A stretch of DNA of 64,000 bases from Glaciihabitans arcticus (GCF_004310685.1 NZ_SISG01000001.1:2046001-2110000), one strand, 5' to 3'. Positions 52,191-61,787 are shown, counted from the stretch's first letter. Notes: a model not told the origin generated them from the sequence alone. Numbers and translations are program-made.

Positions 52191-53137
52191 ACCTCCCGCA
52201 TCGGCTTGACCACACGCACATAGACGGCGACGATCGCGAGCACTATGAGGAATCCGACGACGCTGAGCGCGCTCGCGACGTCGATGCGATGGTCGGTCTG
52301 GATGTACTTGAAGATCAGCGTCATGATCGTGTCCGCCTCATAGCCGGGGATGGAGCCGGTCATCACCTTGAGGATCGGGAGCGAGTTGAACACGTTGATG
52401 ATGTTGATGAGGATGGCGACGGCGAGCGCGGAGCGAAGCTGAGGCAGGATGACCGAGAAGTACGTGCGCGTGCGGCCCGCGCCATCCATTCGGGCAGCTT
52501 CGAGCACATCGGCGGGAACCGTCTGGAGCCCGGCGAGGATCGTGTAGGTGGTGAACGGCAGCGAGACGAACACGGCGATCGCTATCGACCAGGCGAAGGC
52601 GGATGGCGCGTTCTTCGTCCAGCCGTAGGGGGCGTCGAGCACACCGATATTGACCAGCACTTCGTTGATGATTCCGTAGAACGGGTCGAGCCCGTAGTAG
52701 ACCACCAGCGTCGTCATCACCACGCTGGCCGCCCACGGGATGATGACCGCCATGCGCACAAGCTGCCGGCCGGGGAAGGCCTTGTCGAGCAGTTGCGCGA
52801 GGGCGAGCGAGAGCAGCACCGTGAGCGTCACGACGACCACGACCCAGAGCAGGGTGCGCGCGAGCACGCCCCAGATCGGGGCGAAGTCGAGTAGCGACTG
52901 AAAGTTCTCGAAGCCGACGCCGCCGCGGTCGACGCCGGACTGGCTGATGTCCCGCGTCGAGTTGTAGAACATCACCCCTGCCGGGAAGATGACGACGCCG
53001 AGGATGAGCAGGAGCGCCGGGGCGATCCAGGGAAGCGCGATCGCGAGGTCGCGCAGGGACGTGCCCTCCCTGCGGCGGGGGCGACGGTCAGCCGTCGCTC
53101 CCGCCGGGGAGGTGCGTCCCACAGGGGACGCCGTCAC
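52187..53137 (-). CDS. CUT1 sugar ABC transporter permease (MalF type)
   Basis: This 316-residue permease has a basic N-terminus, a first helix LPWIAPALLLILGVVIFPAG, and the EAA loop VLEAARMDGAGRTRTYFSVI. The GTG start overlaps the binding-protein stop (TAGTG). The longer open frame upstream overlaps the binding-protein gene and is rejected. It pairs with the MalG-type permease in a three-gene importer operon. Confidence 0.92.
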   Translation of the reverse strand: MTASPVGRTSPAGATADRRPRRREGTSLRDLAIALPWIAPALLLILGVVIFPAGVMFYNSTRDISQSGVDRGGVGFENFQSLLDFAPIWGVLARTLLWVVVVVTLTVLLSLALAQLLDKAFPGRQLVRMAVIIPWAASVVMTTLVVYYGLDPFYGIINEVLVNIGVLDAPYGWTKNAPSAFAWSIAIAVFVSLPFTTYTILAGLQTVPADVLEAARMDGAGRTRTYFSVILPQLRSALAVAILINIINVFNSLPILKVMTGSIPGYEADTIMTLIFKYIQTDHRIDVASALSVVGFLIVLAIVAVYVRVVKPMREV

Positions 53138-54381
53138 TATCCCTCGTCGACCTTGGCCTGGATCTCGGCCAGAACGGCTTTCGCGTCCTTGCCCTGGGCG
53201 AGCTGCCCGACGAGGCTCTTGAACGCGCCGTCGGTCGCCGACCACTTCGGGTTGGTGCTCGGGTAGAAGGCCGCGTTCGGCAGTGCCTCGAGGAACGGGG
53301 CGAGAGCCTCGTCGGCGGCGAGCGCCTCACCACCGGAGACCGTCGTGGGCAGGAACTTCTCGGTTGTGACCCAGTCGACGTAGACGTCGGTCGAGAACAG
53401 GTAGTCGAGGAAAGCGGTGATCGCCTCCTGCTTGTCGTCGCCATTGTCGAATGCCATCATGTGGTCCGCGACGCCGAGCGTGAAGGGCTCGCCGTCCTTT
53501 GTCGGGATGGGCACGAGCGAGTAGTCGAGGTCGGGGTTGTCGGCCTCGATCTGCGCGACGGTGGGCGGAAGGGCCTCGATCATGCCGATCTTGCCCTGCA
53601 CGAAGACATCGATCAGCGGGGTGCGGTCGGTCGCACCGGCGTCGGGCTGGGTGGCGCCCGCATCCACCATCTTCTGGATGAATTCGGCAGCCTCGAGGTT
53701 CTCGGGGGTGTCGATGGTGATGTCCTTCTCGTCACCGAATCCGCCGCCACCGCCGTAGAACCAGATGGCGCTCTCGGCCTGGGCCTCCTCGGAGCCGAGC
53801 GGCAGGCCGTAGCCGTACACGCCTCCCCCGATGTCGGAGACCTTGGTCGCCGCGTCGAGCAGCTCGTCCCAGGTGGTGGGCGGGTTGCTGACCCCGGCCT
53901 CTTCGAGCAGGGCGTTGTTGACGAACAGTGTGCGGGCCGAAGCGATGAGCGGTAGGCCGTACTGCACGCCGTCGACGGAGGCGTTGTCGGAGAACGACTC
54001 CTGGAAATCGGCGAGCGTGTCTGCCGAGACCACGTCTTCGGCCGGGTAGAGCAGGCCGTCGGCTGCGAAGCCCGCGAACGGTCCGCCGTTCATGATGTCG
54101 GGGGCCTTGCCGCCCTGCACCTTCGTGGTGACCACGTCATTGAGGTTGTCCCAGGACTGCACCTCGAGGTTGACGGTGATGCCGGGGTTGGCATCCTCGA
54201 AGCCGTCGATGACCTTCTCCCAGAGCGCCTGAGTGCCGTCCGAGTAGGAGGGGACGAGCAGGTCGATGCTCTCACCGTCACCCGATGCTCCGCCGGTGTT
54301 GCCGAAGCCGCAGGACGCGAGAGTGAGGGATGCGACGGCCGCCGTCGCGATCACCGCGCCGAGTCGTGTTGATCTCTTCAT
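53137..54381 (-). CDS. Sugar ABC transporter substrate-binding lipoprotein
   Basis: This 414-residue lipoprotein (lipobox LTLASC) has a family 1 binding-protein body: IDLLVPSYSDGTQALWEKVI, KAPDIMNGGPFAGFAADGLL, TLFVNNALLEEAGVSNPP, AIWFYGGGGGFGDEKD and VADHMMAFDNGDDKQEAI. It heads the 54381-51318 operon. Substrate unknown. The overall pattern fits plant-type oligosaccharide or disaccharide binding proteins, but this is only family resemblance. Confidence 0.92.
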   Translation of the reverse strand: MKRSTRLGAVIATAAVASLTLASCGFGNTGGASGDGESIDLLVPSYSDGTQALWEKVIDGFEDANPGITVNLEVQSWDNLNDVVTTKVQGGKAPDIMNGGPFAGFAADGLLYPAEDVVSADTLADFQESFSDNASVDGVQYGLPLIASARTLFVNNALLEEAGVSNPPTTWDELLDAATKVSDIGGGVYGYGLPLGSEEAQAESAIWFYGGGGGFGDEKDITIDTPENLEAAEFIQKMVDAGATQPDAGATDRTPLIDVFVQGKIGMIEALPPTVAQIEADNPDLDYSLVPIPTKDGEPFTLGVADHMMAFDNGDDKQEAITAFLDYLFSTDVYVDWVTTEKFLPTTVSGGEALAADEALAPFLEALPNAAFYPSTNPKWSATDGAFKSLVGQLAQGKDAKAVLAEIQAKVDEG

Positions 54382-54674
54382 GATTGTCCATTCCCGATTT
54401 TTGTAACCGAGGCGGCGGTGGCCGGCTCGGGCGAGCGCCCCGCGCTTTCCAGATCGCGCGGGGTGCCTGTCCTCGAACCGGCGATACAGGGAGTGGGTCG
54501 GTTCGGGGTTGAAGGGGAATCTACGTGCGTAGTGCCGCCTACGTCAAGGAGTTAGGCAGGATCATTAACAAACCCGAAATATGCTGGTGAATCGCGTAAT
54601 TATCGGTTGCGGACACGACGAATGACGGCGCGCGCAGAGCGCCGCCGTCATCCGTCGTTCGGTGGGGAGGGAGG
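54382..54674. promoter_or_regulatory. Promoter gap of the importer with a small dyad
   Basis: This 293-base gap between the S8 peptidase stop and the binding-protein start holds a CTACG-TG-CGTAG dyad (54521-54532) and a nearby second CCTACGT. Both are in the expected operator zone for the importer. I see no RNA gene or small open frame with support. Confidence 0.35.
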
Positions 54675-57600
54675 TTAGAAGACCACCCACACCACCTGGG
54701 TCGAGCTTGACGATCCCGCTACCGTGTCCGAGCCGGCGAAGCTCGCCTTGAGGAGGTAGACACCGGCCTTGAGCTTCGGCAGCTCGTAGCTGACCGTGCC
54801 GTTCGCGGCCAGGTTGAGCGTCGCCGCGACCGGCTTGCCGTTGACCGTGAGGCTCACGGCACCGGTGGCAGGGGCATCCCCGGCCTTCACGGTGATCTTC
54901 GCCGTGGTGCGCTGCCAGGAGAAGAGCACGTTCTTCGTGACGCTCAGCTTGGTCGTGGAGACGAACTTGACCGTCACTCCAGCGGAGGTCGCGCTGCCCG
55001 GGGGCAGGTCCCCCTTCGTGGCGGTGACCACGACGGTGAGCGTCTTGCCCTGGTCGGCCTTCTTGACCGTGTAGGTCGCCTTGGTCGCCTTGGCGATGTT
55101 CACGCCGTCCGCCTGCCACTGGTACGCGAAGGTGAGCCCCTCGGTGTCCCAGCTACCCGGTGTCGCGGTGAGCTTCTTACCCACCTCGGGGGTTCCGGTG
55201 ATCGTCGGCGGTGCCGTGTTGATCGGTGTGCCGGGCTCGATGTCCTCACCGGTCGTCACGTCGACCACGGTGTAGGCACCGGTGTCGCCGTACTCGACGA
55301 GTCCGAGGTAGTACGAGAACTCGTTGAGGTCGGCCCACGAGGCCGTGTAGGTGACCGGCACTCCCTGCTGGCCGGCGAGAACCGCCGGCTCGAGGGCGAG
55401 CGGTGCGCCGCCGGGCACAATCGAGGTCGTCACGAGATCCCATGCGGTGGTTCCCGCGTAGACGTCCACGAGCACGAGGTAGTTGCCTGCGGTCGGTGAC
55501 GGGATGTCCACTCGCTCGTCCGCAGACCCGGTCGCCGACTGCCAGCCCGCCACGGGAGCCCCCGCAGCGTTCAGCAGGTACACCACCAGGTCGAGGTCGG
55601 CGGTGTCGGTGATCGCGTCGAGGTCGAAGCGAGCGAGCTCGGCTCCGGCCGGAACGCTGACCTCGTATTCGACCGGCTCCGGAACGGAGACCGGGTCACC
55701 GGTTCCCGAGTGCTCGGGGTCGGTTCCGGTTGCGTCCGGCGCAAGCACACCCTGCGAGAGACCCGTTGTGCTGAGCGGGATGTCCCCGTTGCCACCCGGG
55801 GTCACCGTCACATCGACGGAGCCGGTCACGCCGGTTCCCTCGACGTCGGAGGGGGCGACGATCGTCACGGGCTGCACCGCGATCGGGCTGCGCACTACCG
55901 TGCTGCCGCTCGTCCAGGTCAGCGAACCGGTGGCGAACGCGTCGAGAGCAGCATCCGTTCGCGTGAACGTGACGGTGAACTCCTTCTCTTCACCAGCCGC
56001 CACGGTGAACGTGGCCGGTTCGACGACGGCGTTCACGCCCTCGAGGCCCTGGATCGCTGCCGTGTAGGTTCCCGCGGTCGTCGCGGTCACCGTGCGGGTG
56101 ATCTTCTCCGGCGCTGTGAGGGCACCGATGGCGATCGAGGCGAGGTTCAGGTTGCTCGGGTCCACCGGATCCACCCCGAAGTCGTAACCGAGTGCCTGCA
56201 GGTATGCGGCCCAGTCATAGACATCGTTGAGGTAGAGCAGTCCCGGGTTGAAGAACTTCGTCGGATCCACGTGACCGGCACCCTGGGCGAATGGGTCAGT
56301 GACCGGCTCCCCATCGGCGTCGACCGTGTTGTACGCGGTCGTCATCATGGCCGACTTGATCTCGGCGGGCGTCGCGTTCGGACGCTCCCCGAGGTAGAGG
56401 GCCGCGAGTCCGGCGATGTGCGGTGCCGCCATCGAGGTTCCGCTGAGGAACTCGTAGCTCGGGTCGGTCGTCTCCTGGTTGGGTCCGGCCGCGAGGATCG
56501 CGACGCCCGGAGCCGAGATGTCCGGCTTGAGCAGGTCGCTGCCGTCGGCGAGCACGGGTCCCCGCGAGGAGAATCCGGCGACGACGGGAACCGGCGGCGT
56601 GTAGGCCGTCGAGTTGCCCGTCTTGAGCGATGCCGTTGCGCCCTCGGTGGCCGCGTAGGCGACAACCTGGTCGTGGTACATCGCGTCGAGGTGAACGGTC
56701 GGCACGGAGTGCACATCCGAATCGATCGAACCGGGCGTGATGTTCACCAGGATCATTCCGATGCCGCCGACGCGCTTCACCTCGGCCGACTTGGCGACCC
56801 GGTCGAAGACGCCGCGCTCACAGACCACGATCGTGGGCTCGGTGAGTGTCGCGTCGAGCGTGCCCGGACCACACAGGTTGGCCTGGGCTCCGGCCGTGCC
56901 TGCGGCGGCGATGCTCGTCGAGTTGATGAGCGCGCCCTCCACGGGTGCGGCAGCCGGGTCGAGATCGACCGAGATGGATGCACCGGCGAAGGCCTGACCG
57001 TCGCCGAGCGTAGCCGTGGCCTCGTAGCCGGGGATCGTCGACGCGGCAACCGTGGTGATCCACGGCGACGCGTTGTCGAGGGTGGAGGCGTCGGGGCCGT
57101 CGTTGCCGGCCGAGGCCGCCACGAAGATGCCGGCTGCTGCCGCTCCGAGGAACGCGTCGTCGGTTGCGGAGTAGGTGGTCTCGGCGGCTCCCCCACCGAT
57201 CGAGTAGTTGATGACGTCGACGCCGTCGGTGACGGCCTGGTCGATGCCGGCGAGGAGGTCGGTCGTCGTGCAACCGTCATCCGTGCGCACGGCCGGGTCC
57301 TTGCCCGACCAGCAGACCTTGTAGACAGCGATCTTGGTAGCGGGGGCCACGCCGGTGATGTTGCCGAAGTCGACGCCGTCGACGGTCGCGGCGGTGTCGA
57401 CGTTGCCGGCCGCGGTGCTCGCGGTGTGCGAACCGTGGCCGTCGCCGTCACGTGGGGAGACGAACTCGCCTGTGCCGGTGGTCTCGTCGCCGAGGCGGGC
57501 GGTCGTAAAGCCTTCGACGAAGTACCGCGCGCTGATGATCTTGGTCGAGCAGTCGGCGGCCGTGAACTGTGTTCCGGTCTGGCAGGTGCCGGTGAAGGTT

Positions 57601-58286
57601 CCGCCGTCGCCGCGCTTGTACGAGATCGTGTTCGCGCCGGAGAGGTACGGCTCCGTTCCAGCAGTGGTGCCGAGCGGGGATCCCGAGAACGCGGGGTTCT
57701 CGGGGGCGATACCGGTGTCGAGGACACCGAGAACCACTCCCTCCCCGGCCTTCTCGGCTCCTCCGATGCTCTCCCAGACGCCGCCCTCACCCTCGAGGCC
57801 GAGGAAGGCGGTCGAGGTCGTGGTCACCTGCTTGATCTCGTCGGGCGAAATGGTGAGCACGTTGCGGTTCGCGACGAGCTCGGCGGCCTGCGCCGCGGTG
57901 AGGTCTGCAGAGAATCCGTTGAACGCCATCGTGTATGACGCGTCGATGGTGACGCCCGCGGACTTGGCCACAGCCTTCTGCTGGTCGGCGAGGTAGTCCT
58001 TGTACTTGGTGACCGGGGCCTTGCGCGCGTTGAGCTGGTCGCCCTCGTCGGGCTTCGTCGCGGAGTAGCCCTGGATGCCACCGTCGTAGGTGGCGACTGA
58101 ACTGTCGGCGAGGGTCACGATGTAGCGACCCGGCTTGAAGCTGGTCTGGCCGATCTGGCCCGGGGCGGTCGGGGCGGCGCTCGCTAGCGATGCGGAGCCG
58201 ACGACGAGAGCGCTGGCCACGAGGGCTGCGGCGCTGATTGTTGCGAGAAACGAACGGGCCGTTGTGCGGCCGTGACTACTTTTCAC
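54675..58286 (-). CDS. Secreted multidomain subtilisin-like S8 peptidase
   Basis: This 1203-residue exported protease has a signal peptide (cleavage after SLASA, about residue 37) and an I9-type propeptide (PGRYIVTLADSSVATYDGGI, FNGFSADLTAAQAAEL). The S8 domain carries Asp in GVLDTGIAPENPAF (about 190), His in DGHGSHTAST (about 284) and Ser in SGTSMAAPHIAG (about 618), with a PA insert between. C-terminal beta domains follow: an Fn3-like region, a PPC-like domain (ARFDLDAITDTADLDLVVYL), an Ig-like repeat (PPTITGTPEVGKKLTATPGS) and a final Big_3-like domain. The GTG start follows AAGGA. There is no LPXTG, so it is probably released. Confidence 0.93.
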   Translation of the reverse strand: MKSSHGRTTARSFLATISAAALVASALVVGSASLASAAPTAPGQIGQTSFKPGRYIVTLADSSVATYDGGIQGYSATKPDEGDQLNARKAPVTKYKDYLADQQKAVAKSAGVTIDASYTMAFNGFSADLTAAQAAELVANRNVLTISPDEIKQVTTTSTAFLGLEGEGGVWESIGGAEKAGEGVVLGVLDTGIAPENPAFSGSPLGTTAGTEPYLSGANTISYKRGDGGTFTGTCQTGTQFTAADCSTKIISARYFVEGFTTARLGDETTGTGEFVSPRDGDGHGSHTASTAAGNVDTAATVDGVDFGNITGVAPATKIAVYKVCWSGKDPAVRTDDGCTTTDLLAGIDQAVTDGVDVINYSIGGGAAETTYSATDDAFLGAAAAGIFVAASAGNDGPDASTLDNASPWITTVAASTIPGYEATATLGDGQAFAGASISVDLDPAAAPVEGALINSTSIAAAGTAGAQANLCGPGTLDATLTEPTIVVCERGVFDRVAKSAEVKRVGGIGMILVNITPGSIDSDVHSVPTVHLDAMYHDQVVAYAATEGATASLKTGNSTAYTPPVPVVAGFSSRGPVLADGSDLLKPDISAPGVAILAAGPNQETTDPSYEFLSGTSMAAPHIAGLAALYLGERPNATPAEIKSAMMTTAYNTVDADGEPVTDPFAQGAGHVDPTKFFNPGLLYLNDVYDWAAYLQALGYDFGVDPVDPSNLNLASIAIGALTAPEKITRTVTATTAGTYTAAIQGLEGVNAVVEPATFTVAAGEEKEFTVTFTRTDAALDAFATGSLTWTSGSTVVRSPIAVQPVTIVAPSDVEGTGVTGSVDVTVTPGGNGDIPLSTTGLSQGVLAPDATGTDPEHSGTGDPVSVPEPVEYEVSVPAGAELARFDLDAITDTADLDLVVYLLNAAGAPVAGWQSATGSADERVDIPSPTAGNYLVLVDVYAGTTAWDLVTTSIVPGGAPLALEPAVLAGQQGVPVTYTASWADLNEFSYYLGLVEYGDTGAYTVVDVTTGEDIEPGTPINTAPPTITGTPEVGKKLTATPGSWDTEGLTFAYQWQADGVNIAKATKATYTVKKADQGKTLTVVVTATKGDLPPGSATSAGVTVKFVSTTKLSVTKNVLFSWQRTTAKITVKAGDAPATGAVSLTVNGKPVAATLNLAANGTVSYELPKLKAGVYLLKASFAGSDTVAGSSSSTQVVWVVF

Positions 58287-58526
58287 AGGTGTTCCTTTTG
58301 GGTTCGGACGGACTCTGCTCGGCAGTTCGGGCTGCACACGATCTCTAACTTCCACCGTCCGGAGCCGAACTGACCCCCGAGTGGGGGGCAATGTTATCGA
58401 TTCGTTATAAACGATGGATGACCCGGCCTCCGCACAATCGATGCGAAAAGTTCACCGGCGACGGCAGACCGCACGGTCTAGTTCCGATAGATTTGGGAAG
58501 TTCTACTCACAAAACAGGGAGTCCTC

Positions 58527-58943
58527 TTGAAGCTCACAGCTCGCACGTCGTCCGTAATCGCTGGCGCCGCCATTTCACTGATGCTCCTCACCGGCTGTGC
58601 CGGCGGCCAGAGCAAGCTCGAAGCCTGCACGATTCTCAAGGACGGTCTGCTCGAGGTCAACACGGCACTCTCCGACAGCGTCGGCGACCTGCAGGCCGAC
58701 CCGGAAGCAGCAGCCGATGGCATGAAGTCCGCCGCTGACGACTTCGAGACCGCCGTCGCCAAGATCACCAACTCCGACGTCAAGGGCCCGGCAGACGCCG
58801 CGGCCGGATCCATCACCGACTTCAGCGACGCGATCGGCGAGTACGCGGCCGACCCCGAGAACGCTGACATCAACGCCGTCTCCGACTCGGCAGCAGCCGT
58901 CGCCGACGCCGTGACGCCGCTGCAGACCACCTGCTCCGCGTAG
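58527..58943 (+). CDS. Small acidic lipoprotein of unknown function
   Basis: This 138-residue lipoprotein starts at a TTG with AGGGAG five bases upstream. The signal ends in SLMLLTGC (Cys about 24). The mature part is acidic and helical (KLEACTILKDGLLEVNTALS, DFETAVAKITNSD, DAIGEYAADPEN) with two more Cys, near its ends, that could pair. No family is recognised. It is convergent with icd, with a strong terminator between them. Confidence 0.68.
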   Translation: MKLTARTSSVIAGAAISLMLLTGCAGGQSKLEACTILKDGLLEVNTALSDSVGDLQADPEAAADGMKSAADDFETAVAKITNSDVKGPADAAAGSITDFSDAIGEYAADPENADINAVSDSAAAVADAVTPLQTTCSA

Positions 58944-58958
58944 TCTCCGCACCTACGA

Positions 58959-58991
58959 CGAAGGCCCCGGTGGAATCCACCGGGGCCTTCG
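58959..58991. terminator. Strong bidirectional terminator
   Basis: CGAAGGCCCCGGTGG pairs perfectly with CCACCGGGGCCTTCG over 15 bp around an AAT loop. It separates the convergent lipoprotein and icd genes and would end both transcripts. Confidence 0.85.
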
Positions 58992-59004
58992 TTATGTGTC
59001 CTGC

Positions 59005-60219
59005 TTACGCGAGACGCGACGCGAGTTTCTTGTCGAGCGTGTCAAGGAACTCCTCCGTGGTCTCCCACTTCTGGTCGGGACCGACCAGGAGCGCGAGGTC
59101 CTTCGTCATGTGGCCGGCCTCGACCGACTTGATGACGACGTCTTCGAGGGTGTTCGCGAATTCGGCGAGCGCCGGGTTGTCGTCGAGCTTCGCGCGGTGC
59201 GCGAGACCGCGGGTCCAGGCGTAGATCGAGGCGATCGGGTTGGTCGACGTGGGCTTGCCGGCCTGGTGCTGGCGGTAGTGGCGCGTGACCGTACCGTGCG
59301 CTGCCTCGGCCTCGACAACCGAGCCGTCCGGAACGGACAGCACCGACGTCATCAGGCCGAGCGAGCCGAAGCCCTGCGCCACGGTGTCGGACTGCACGTC
59401 CCCGTCGTAGTTCTTGCAGGCCCAGACGTAGCCGCCCTCCCACTTCATGGCCGAGGCGACCATGTCGTCGATGAGACGGTGCTCGTAGGTGAGTCCGGCA
59501 GCATCGAACTTCTCCTTGAACTCGGCCTGGAAGACCTCCTCGAAGATGTCCTTGAAGCGACCGTCGTAGGCCTTGAGGATCGTGTTCTTCGTCGAGAGGT
59601 ACACGGGGTAGTTGCGTGAGAGGCCGTAGTTGAGCGAGGCGCGCGCGAAGTCGATGATGGACTCGTCAAGGTTGTACTGCACCTGCGCGATGCCGTCGCC
59701 GGGAGCATCGTAAACCTCGAACTTGAGGGGCTCAGACCCATCCTCAGGCGTGAATTCGACAGTCAGCTTTCCCTTGCCGGCAAAGCGGAAGTCGGTGGCG
59801 CGGTACTGGTCGCCGAAGGCGTGGCGGCCGATGATGATCGGCTTGTTCCAGCCCGGCACGAGGCGCGGGATGTTCGAGATGATGATCGGCTCGCGGAAGA
59901 TCACGCCGCCGAGGATGTTGCGGATCGTGCCGTTCGGGCTCTTCCACATCTTCTTGAGGCCGAACTCCTCCACGCGTGCCTCGTCGGGGGTGATGGTCGC
60001 GCACTTGACGCCGACGCCGTGCTTCTGAATGGCGTGCGCTGCGTCGATCGTGACCTGGTCATCGGTCGCGTCGCGGTGCTCGATGCCGAGGTCGTAGTAC
60101 TCGAGGTTGATGTCGAGATAGGGGTGGATCAGGGTGTCCTTGATCTTCTGCCAGATGATGCGCGTCATCTCGTCGCCGTCGAGTTCGACGACCGTTCCTT
60201 CAACCTTGATCTTCGACAA
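59005..60219 (-). CDS. icd: NADP-dependent isocitrate dehydrogenase
   Basis: Icd oxidatively decarboxylates isocitrate to 2-oxoglutarate in the TCA cycle. The 404-residue protein is of the eukaryotic-like homodimeric type: [93 protein letters not shown] and [24 protein letters not shown] preceded by GGAGAG is taken as the start because it yields the standard MSKIKVEG N-terminus; an ATG four codons upstream lacks a ribosome-binding site. It is preceded by a divergent GNAT gene. Confidence 0.95.
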   Translation of the reverse strand: MSKIKVEGTVVELDGDEMTRIIWQKIKDTLIHPYLDINLEYYDLGIEHRDATDDQVTIDAAHAIQKHGVGVKCATITPDEARVEEFGLKKMWKSPNGTIRNILGGVIFREPIIISNIPRLVPGWNKPIIIGRHAFGDQYRATDFRFAGKGKLTVEFTPEDGSEPLKFEVYDAPGDGIAQVQYNLDESIIDFARASLNYGLSRNYPVYLSTKNTILKAYDGRFKDIFEEVFQAEFKEKFDAAGLTYEHRLIDDMVASAMKWEGGYVWACKNYDGDVQSDTVAQGFGSLGLMTSVLSVPDGSVVEAEAAHGTVTRHYRQHQAGKPTSTNPIASIYAWTRGLAHRAKLDDNPALAEFANTLEDVVIKSVEAGHMTKDLALLVGPDQKWETTEEFLDTLDKKLASRLA

Positions 60220-60357
60220 CTGTCTCTCCATTCGACGGCCCGATTGGCCACGGACAGCTTACCGCGTGACGAAAGTATCTTGACATCGAGAGAGTTCGCT
60301 CTCGGGTAGTCCTCTCCGACTACCCCCGTGCCGCCCGAGCGGGTTAGCCTGTTCGAC

Positions 60358-60810
60358 ATGGGTGAACTCAGGCTGGAAGAGCTGTCGGCGAGCACGATCG
60401 TGGCGGCCAACGGCCTCACGCTCCGCCCCGGCCAGGAAGCGTTCGTCACACCGACCTCCTACGCGATTGCGGATGCGTACATCAATCCGCTCACGTCGTG
60501 GCCGCGCGTGGTGCTCGACGGTGATGAGGTCGTGGGCTTCATCCGCGGCAATTTCGACCCCGAGAACGCGCAGCCCGAGTTCCGCAGCTGCGTCTGGCGC
60601 GTCAACGTCGCGGCCGATGCCCAGGGCATGGGCATCGGCAAGTTCGCCATCTGGGCGCTGGCCGACGAGGCCCGTTCGCGCGGCTTCACGCAGCTCACCG
60701 TGATCTGGGAGCCCGGCGAAGACGGCCCGGAAGACTTCTTTTTGCGCGTCGGCTTCAAGGTCATCGGTGAGACCCAGTACGGCGAGAGCATCGGCGCGCT
60801 CGAGCTCTGA
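60358..60810 (+). CDS. GNAT-family N-acetyltransferase
   Basis: This 150-residue acetyl-CoA-dependent acetyltransferase has the GNAT fold: VVGFIRGNFDPENAQPEFRS and CVWRVNVAADAQGMGIGKFA, the latter carrying the acetyl-CoA-binding QGMGIGK loop. TVIWEPGEDGPEDFFLRVGF follows and corresponds to motif B. It resembles BltD/PaiA-like diamine acetyltransferases. The substrate is uncertain. It overlaps the ATL gene (TGATG) and diverges from icd. Confidence 0.86.
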   Translation: MGELRLEELSASTIVAANGLTLRPGQEAFVTPTSYAIADAYINPLTSWPRVVLDGDEVVGFIRGNFDPENAQPEFRSCVWRVNVAADAQGMGIGKFAIWALADEARSRGFTQLTVIWEPGEDGPEDFFLRVGFKVIGETQYGESIGALEL

Positions 60811-61121
60811 TGCCTCCCGGGCCTTCCGAGGACTTCGTGTCCCGTGTGCTCGAGGTTGTCGAGTCGATTCCGGATGGCGCGGTCATGACGTACGGCGACG
60901 TGGCGTCCGCCCTCGGCTCCCGCGCGGCGCGCGCGGTGGGGCAGGTCATGGCGTACTACGGGGCCGATGTCCCGTGGTGGCGGGTCGTGCGCGCCTCCGG
61001 CCATCCCGCCGCGGATCATGAGGCTCGCGCCCTCGAGCACTTCCGGGCAGAGGGCACGCCGTTGCGCTGGTCGGGTGACGTCTTCCGCGTGGATCTCGCT
61101 GCGGCGCGGCACACGCCATAG
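60810..61121 (+). CDS. Alkyltransferase-like protein (ATL)
   Basis: This 103-residue protein has the DNA-binding domain of O6-alkylguanine-DNA methyltransferases (VLEVVESIPDGAVMTYGDVA, AARAVGQVMAYYG) but the active-site PCHRV is replaced by PWWRVVRASG, so it lacks the acceptor Cys. Such ATL proteins bind O6-alkylguanine and recruit nucleotide-excision repair rather than removing the alkyl group. The ATG overlaps the GNAT stop (TGATG). Confidence 0.88.
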   Translation: MPPGPSEDFVSRVLEVVESIPDGAVMTYGDVASALGSRAARAVGQVMAYYGADVPWWRVVRASGHPAADHEARALEHFRAEGTPLRWSGDVFRVDLAAARHTP

Positions 61122-61222
61122 CTCGGCGTCATCCTCTCCTCCACAGCGAATCATCCGTCTGAGGTATCCCCGCAAGCCTCGGGGCCGACGACGGCACGCG
61201 GTCGGGTCGCTGGAATGGGTAC

Positions 61223-61315
61223 ATGGACACCTTCAGCACTCCCGTACTCGTCTCGGCTCCCCTGCTCGGACTCGCACTCGTCATCATCACCGCCATCGGA
61301 TCACTCCTCTCGTGA
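61223..61315 (+). CDS. Possible 30-residue membrane peptide
   Basis: The frame MDTFSTPVLVSAPLLGLALV continues as IITAIGSLLS and stops at a TGA that overlaps the GTG of the next lipoprotein gene. It would be a single hydrophobic helix. A GGAATGGG lies before the ATG. The overlap argues for translational coupling, but the frame is short and unproven. Confidence 0.3.
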   Translation: MDTFSTPVLVSAPLLGLALVIITAIGSLLS

Positions 61316-61713
61316 GGACCGCACTCGCCCTCGGCGCCGCCGCCGTTCTCACCGTGTCGCTCTCCGGCTGCTCGTTCGTCGAGGAGCTGGCCACCCACGA
61401 GAAGGAGCTCAGCTACGACAGCTGGGCCGACGCGCCCGCCAGGGGCGACCTCGCCTTTGTGCCGGCTGACTTCATCCCGCACGATGCGACCGACCTGCAC
61501 ATTCGCACCCAGACGAGCAGCACCGGCAAGCTCTACGCGTTCGAGGCGGAGACGCCGCTCGACACCGAGCTGTGCACGCCGGGGGTGCTCTCCGGCACGC
61601 CGCCCATGGACACCGAGTGGTGGCCCGAGGAGATTCCGACCGACGGACTCGTCTGCGCCCCCGACTTCCAGGTCTTCGAGGTCGACGGCGTGACGTACGG
61701 GTTCCGGGTCTGA
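61312..61713 (+). CDS. Hypothetical lipoprotein
   Basis: This 133-residue lipoprotein has a GTG start, signal ALGAAAVLTVSLSGC and lipobox Cys at about residue 20. The mature part contains LAFVPADFIPHDATDLHIRT and CTPGVLSGTPPMDTEWWPEE, with a second Cys near the end (LVCAPDFQVFEVDG), and is rich in Trp and acidic residues. No family is recognised. The start overlaps the stop of a possible small membrane peptide. A strong hairpin follows. Confidence 0.68.
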   Translation: MRTALALGAAAVLTVSLSGCSFVEELATHEKELSYDSWADAPARGDLAFVPADFIPHDATDLHIRTQTSSTGKLYAFEAETPLDTELCTPGVLSGTPPMDTEWWPEEIPTDGLVCAPDFQVFEVDGVTYGFRV

Positions 61714-61728
61714 CTCGAATCGCCCCGA

Positions 61729-61779
61729 TTTGCCACAAACGGCCCGTGCGCTGGAGAGCACACGGGCCGTTTGCGGCAA
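61729..61779. terminator. Bidirectional hairpin terminator
   Basis: CAAACGGCCCGTG (61736-61748) pairs with CACGGGCCGTTTG (61761-61773), extended by TTGCC/GGCAA after one unpaired base on each side. It lies between the convergent lipoprotein and ABC exporter genes. Confidence 0.8.
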
Positions 61780-61787
61780 GTGACGAA

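Noticed and set aside
55710-57938. 742-residue open frame on the plus strand
   Set aside because: It is antisense to the S8 peptidase, is rich in Arg/Gly/Val as expected for GC-rich shadow frames, and has no domain.
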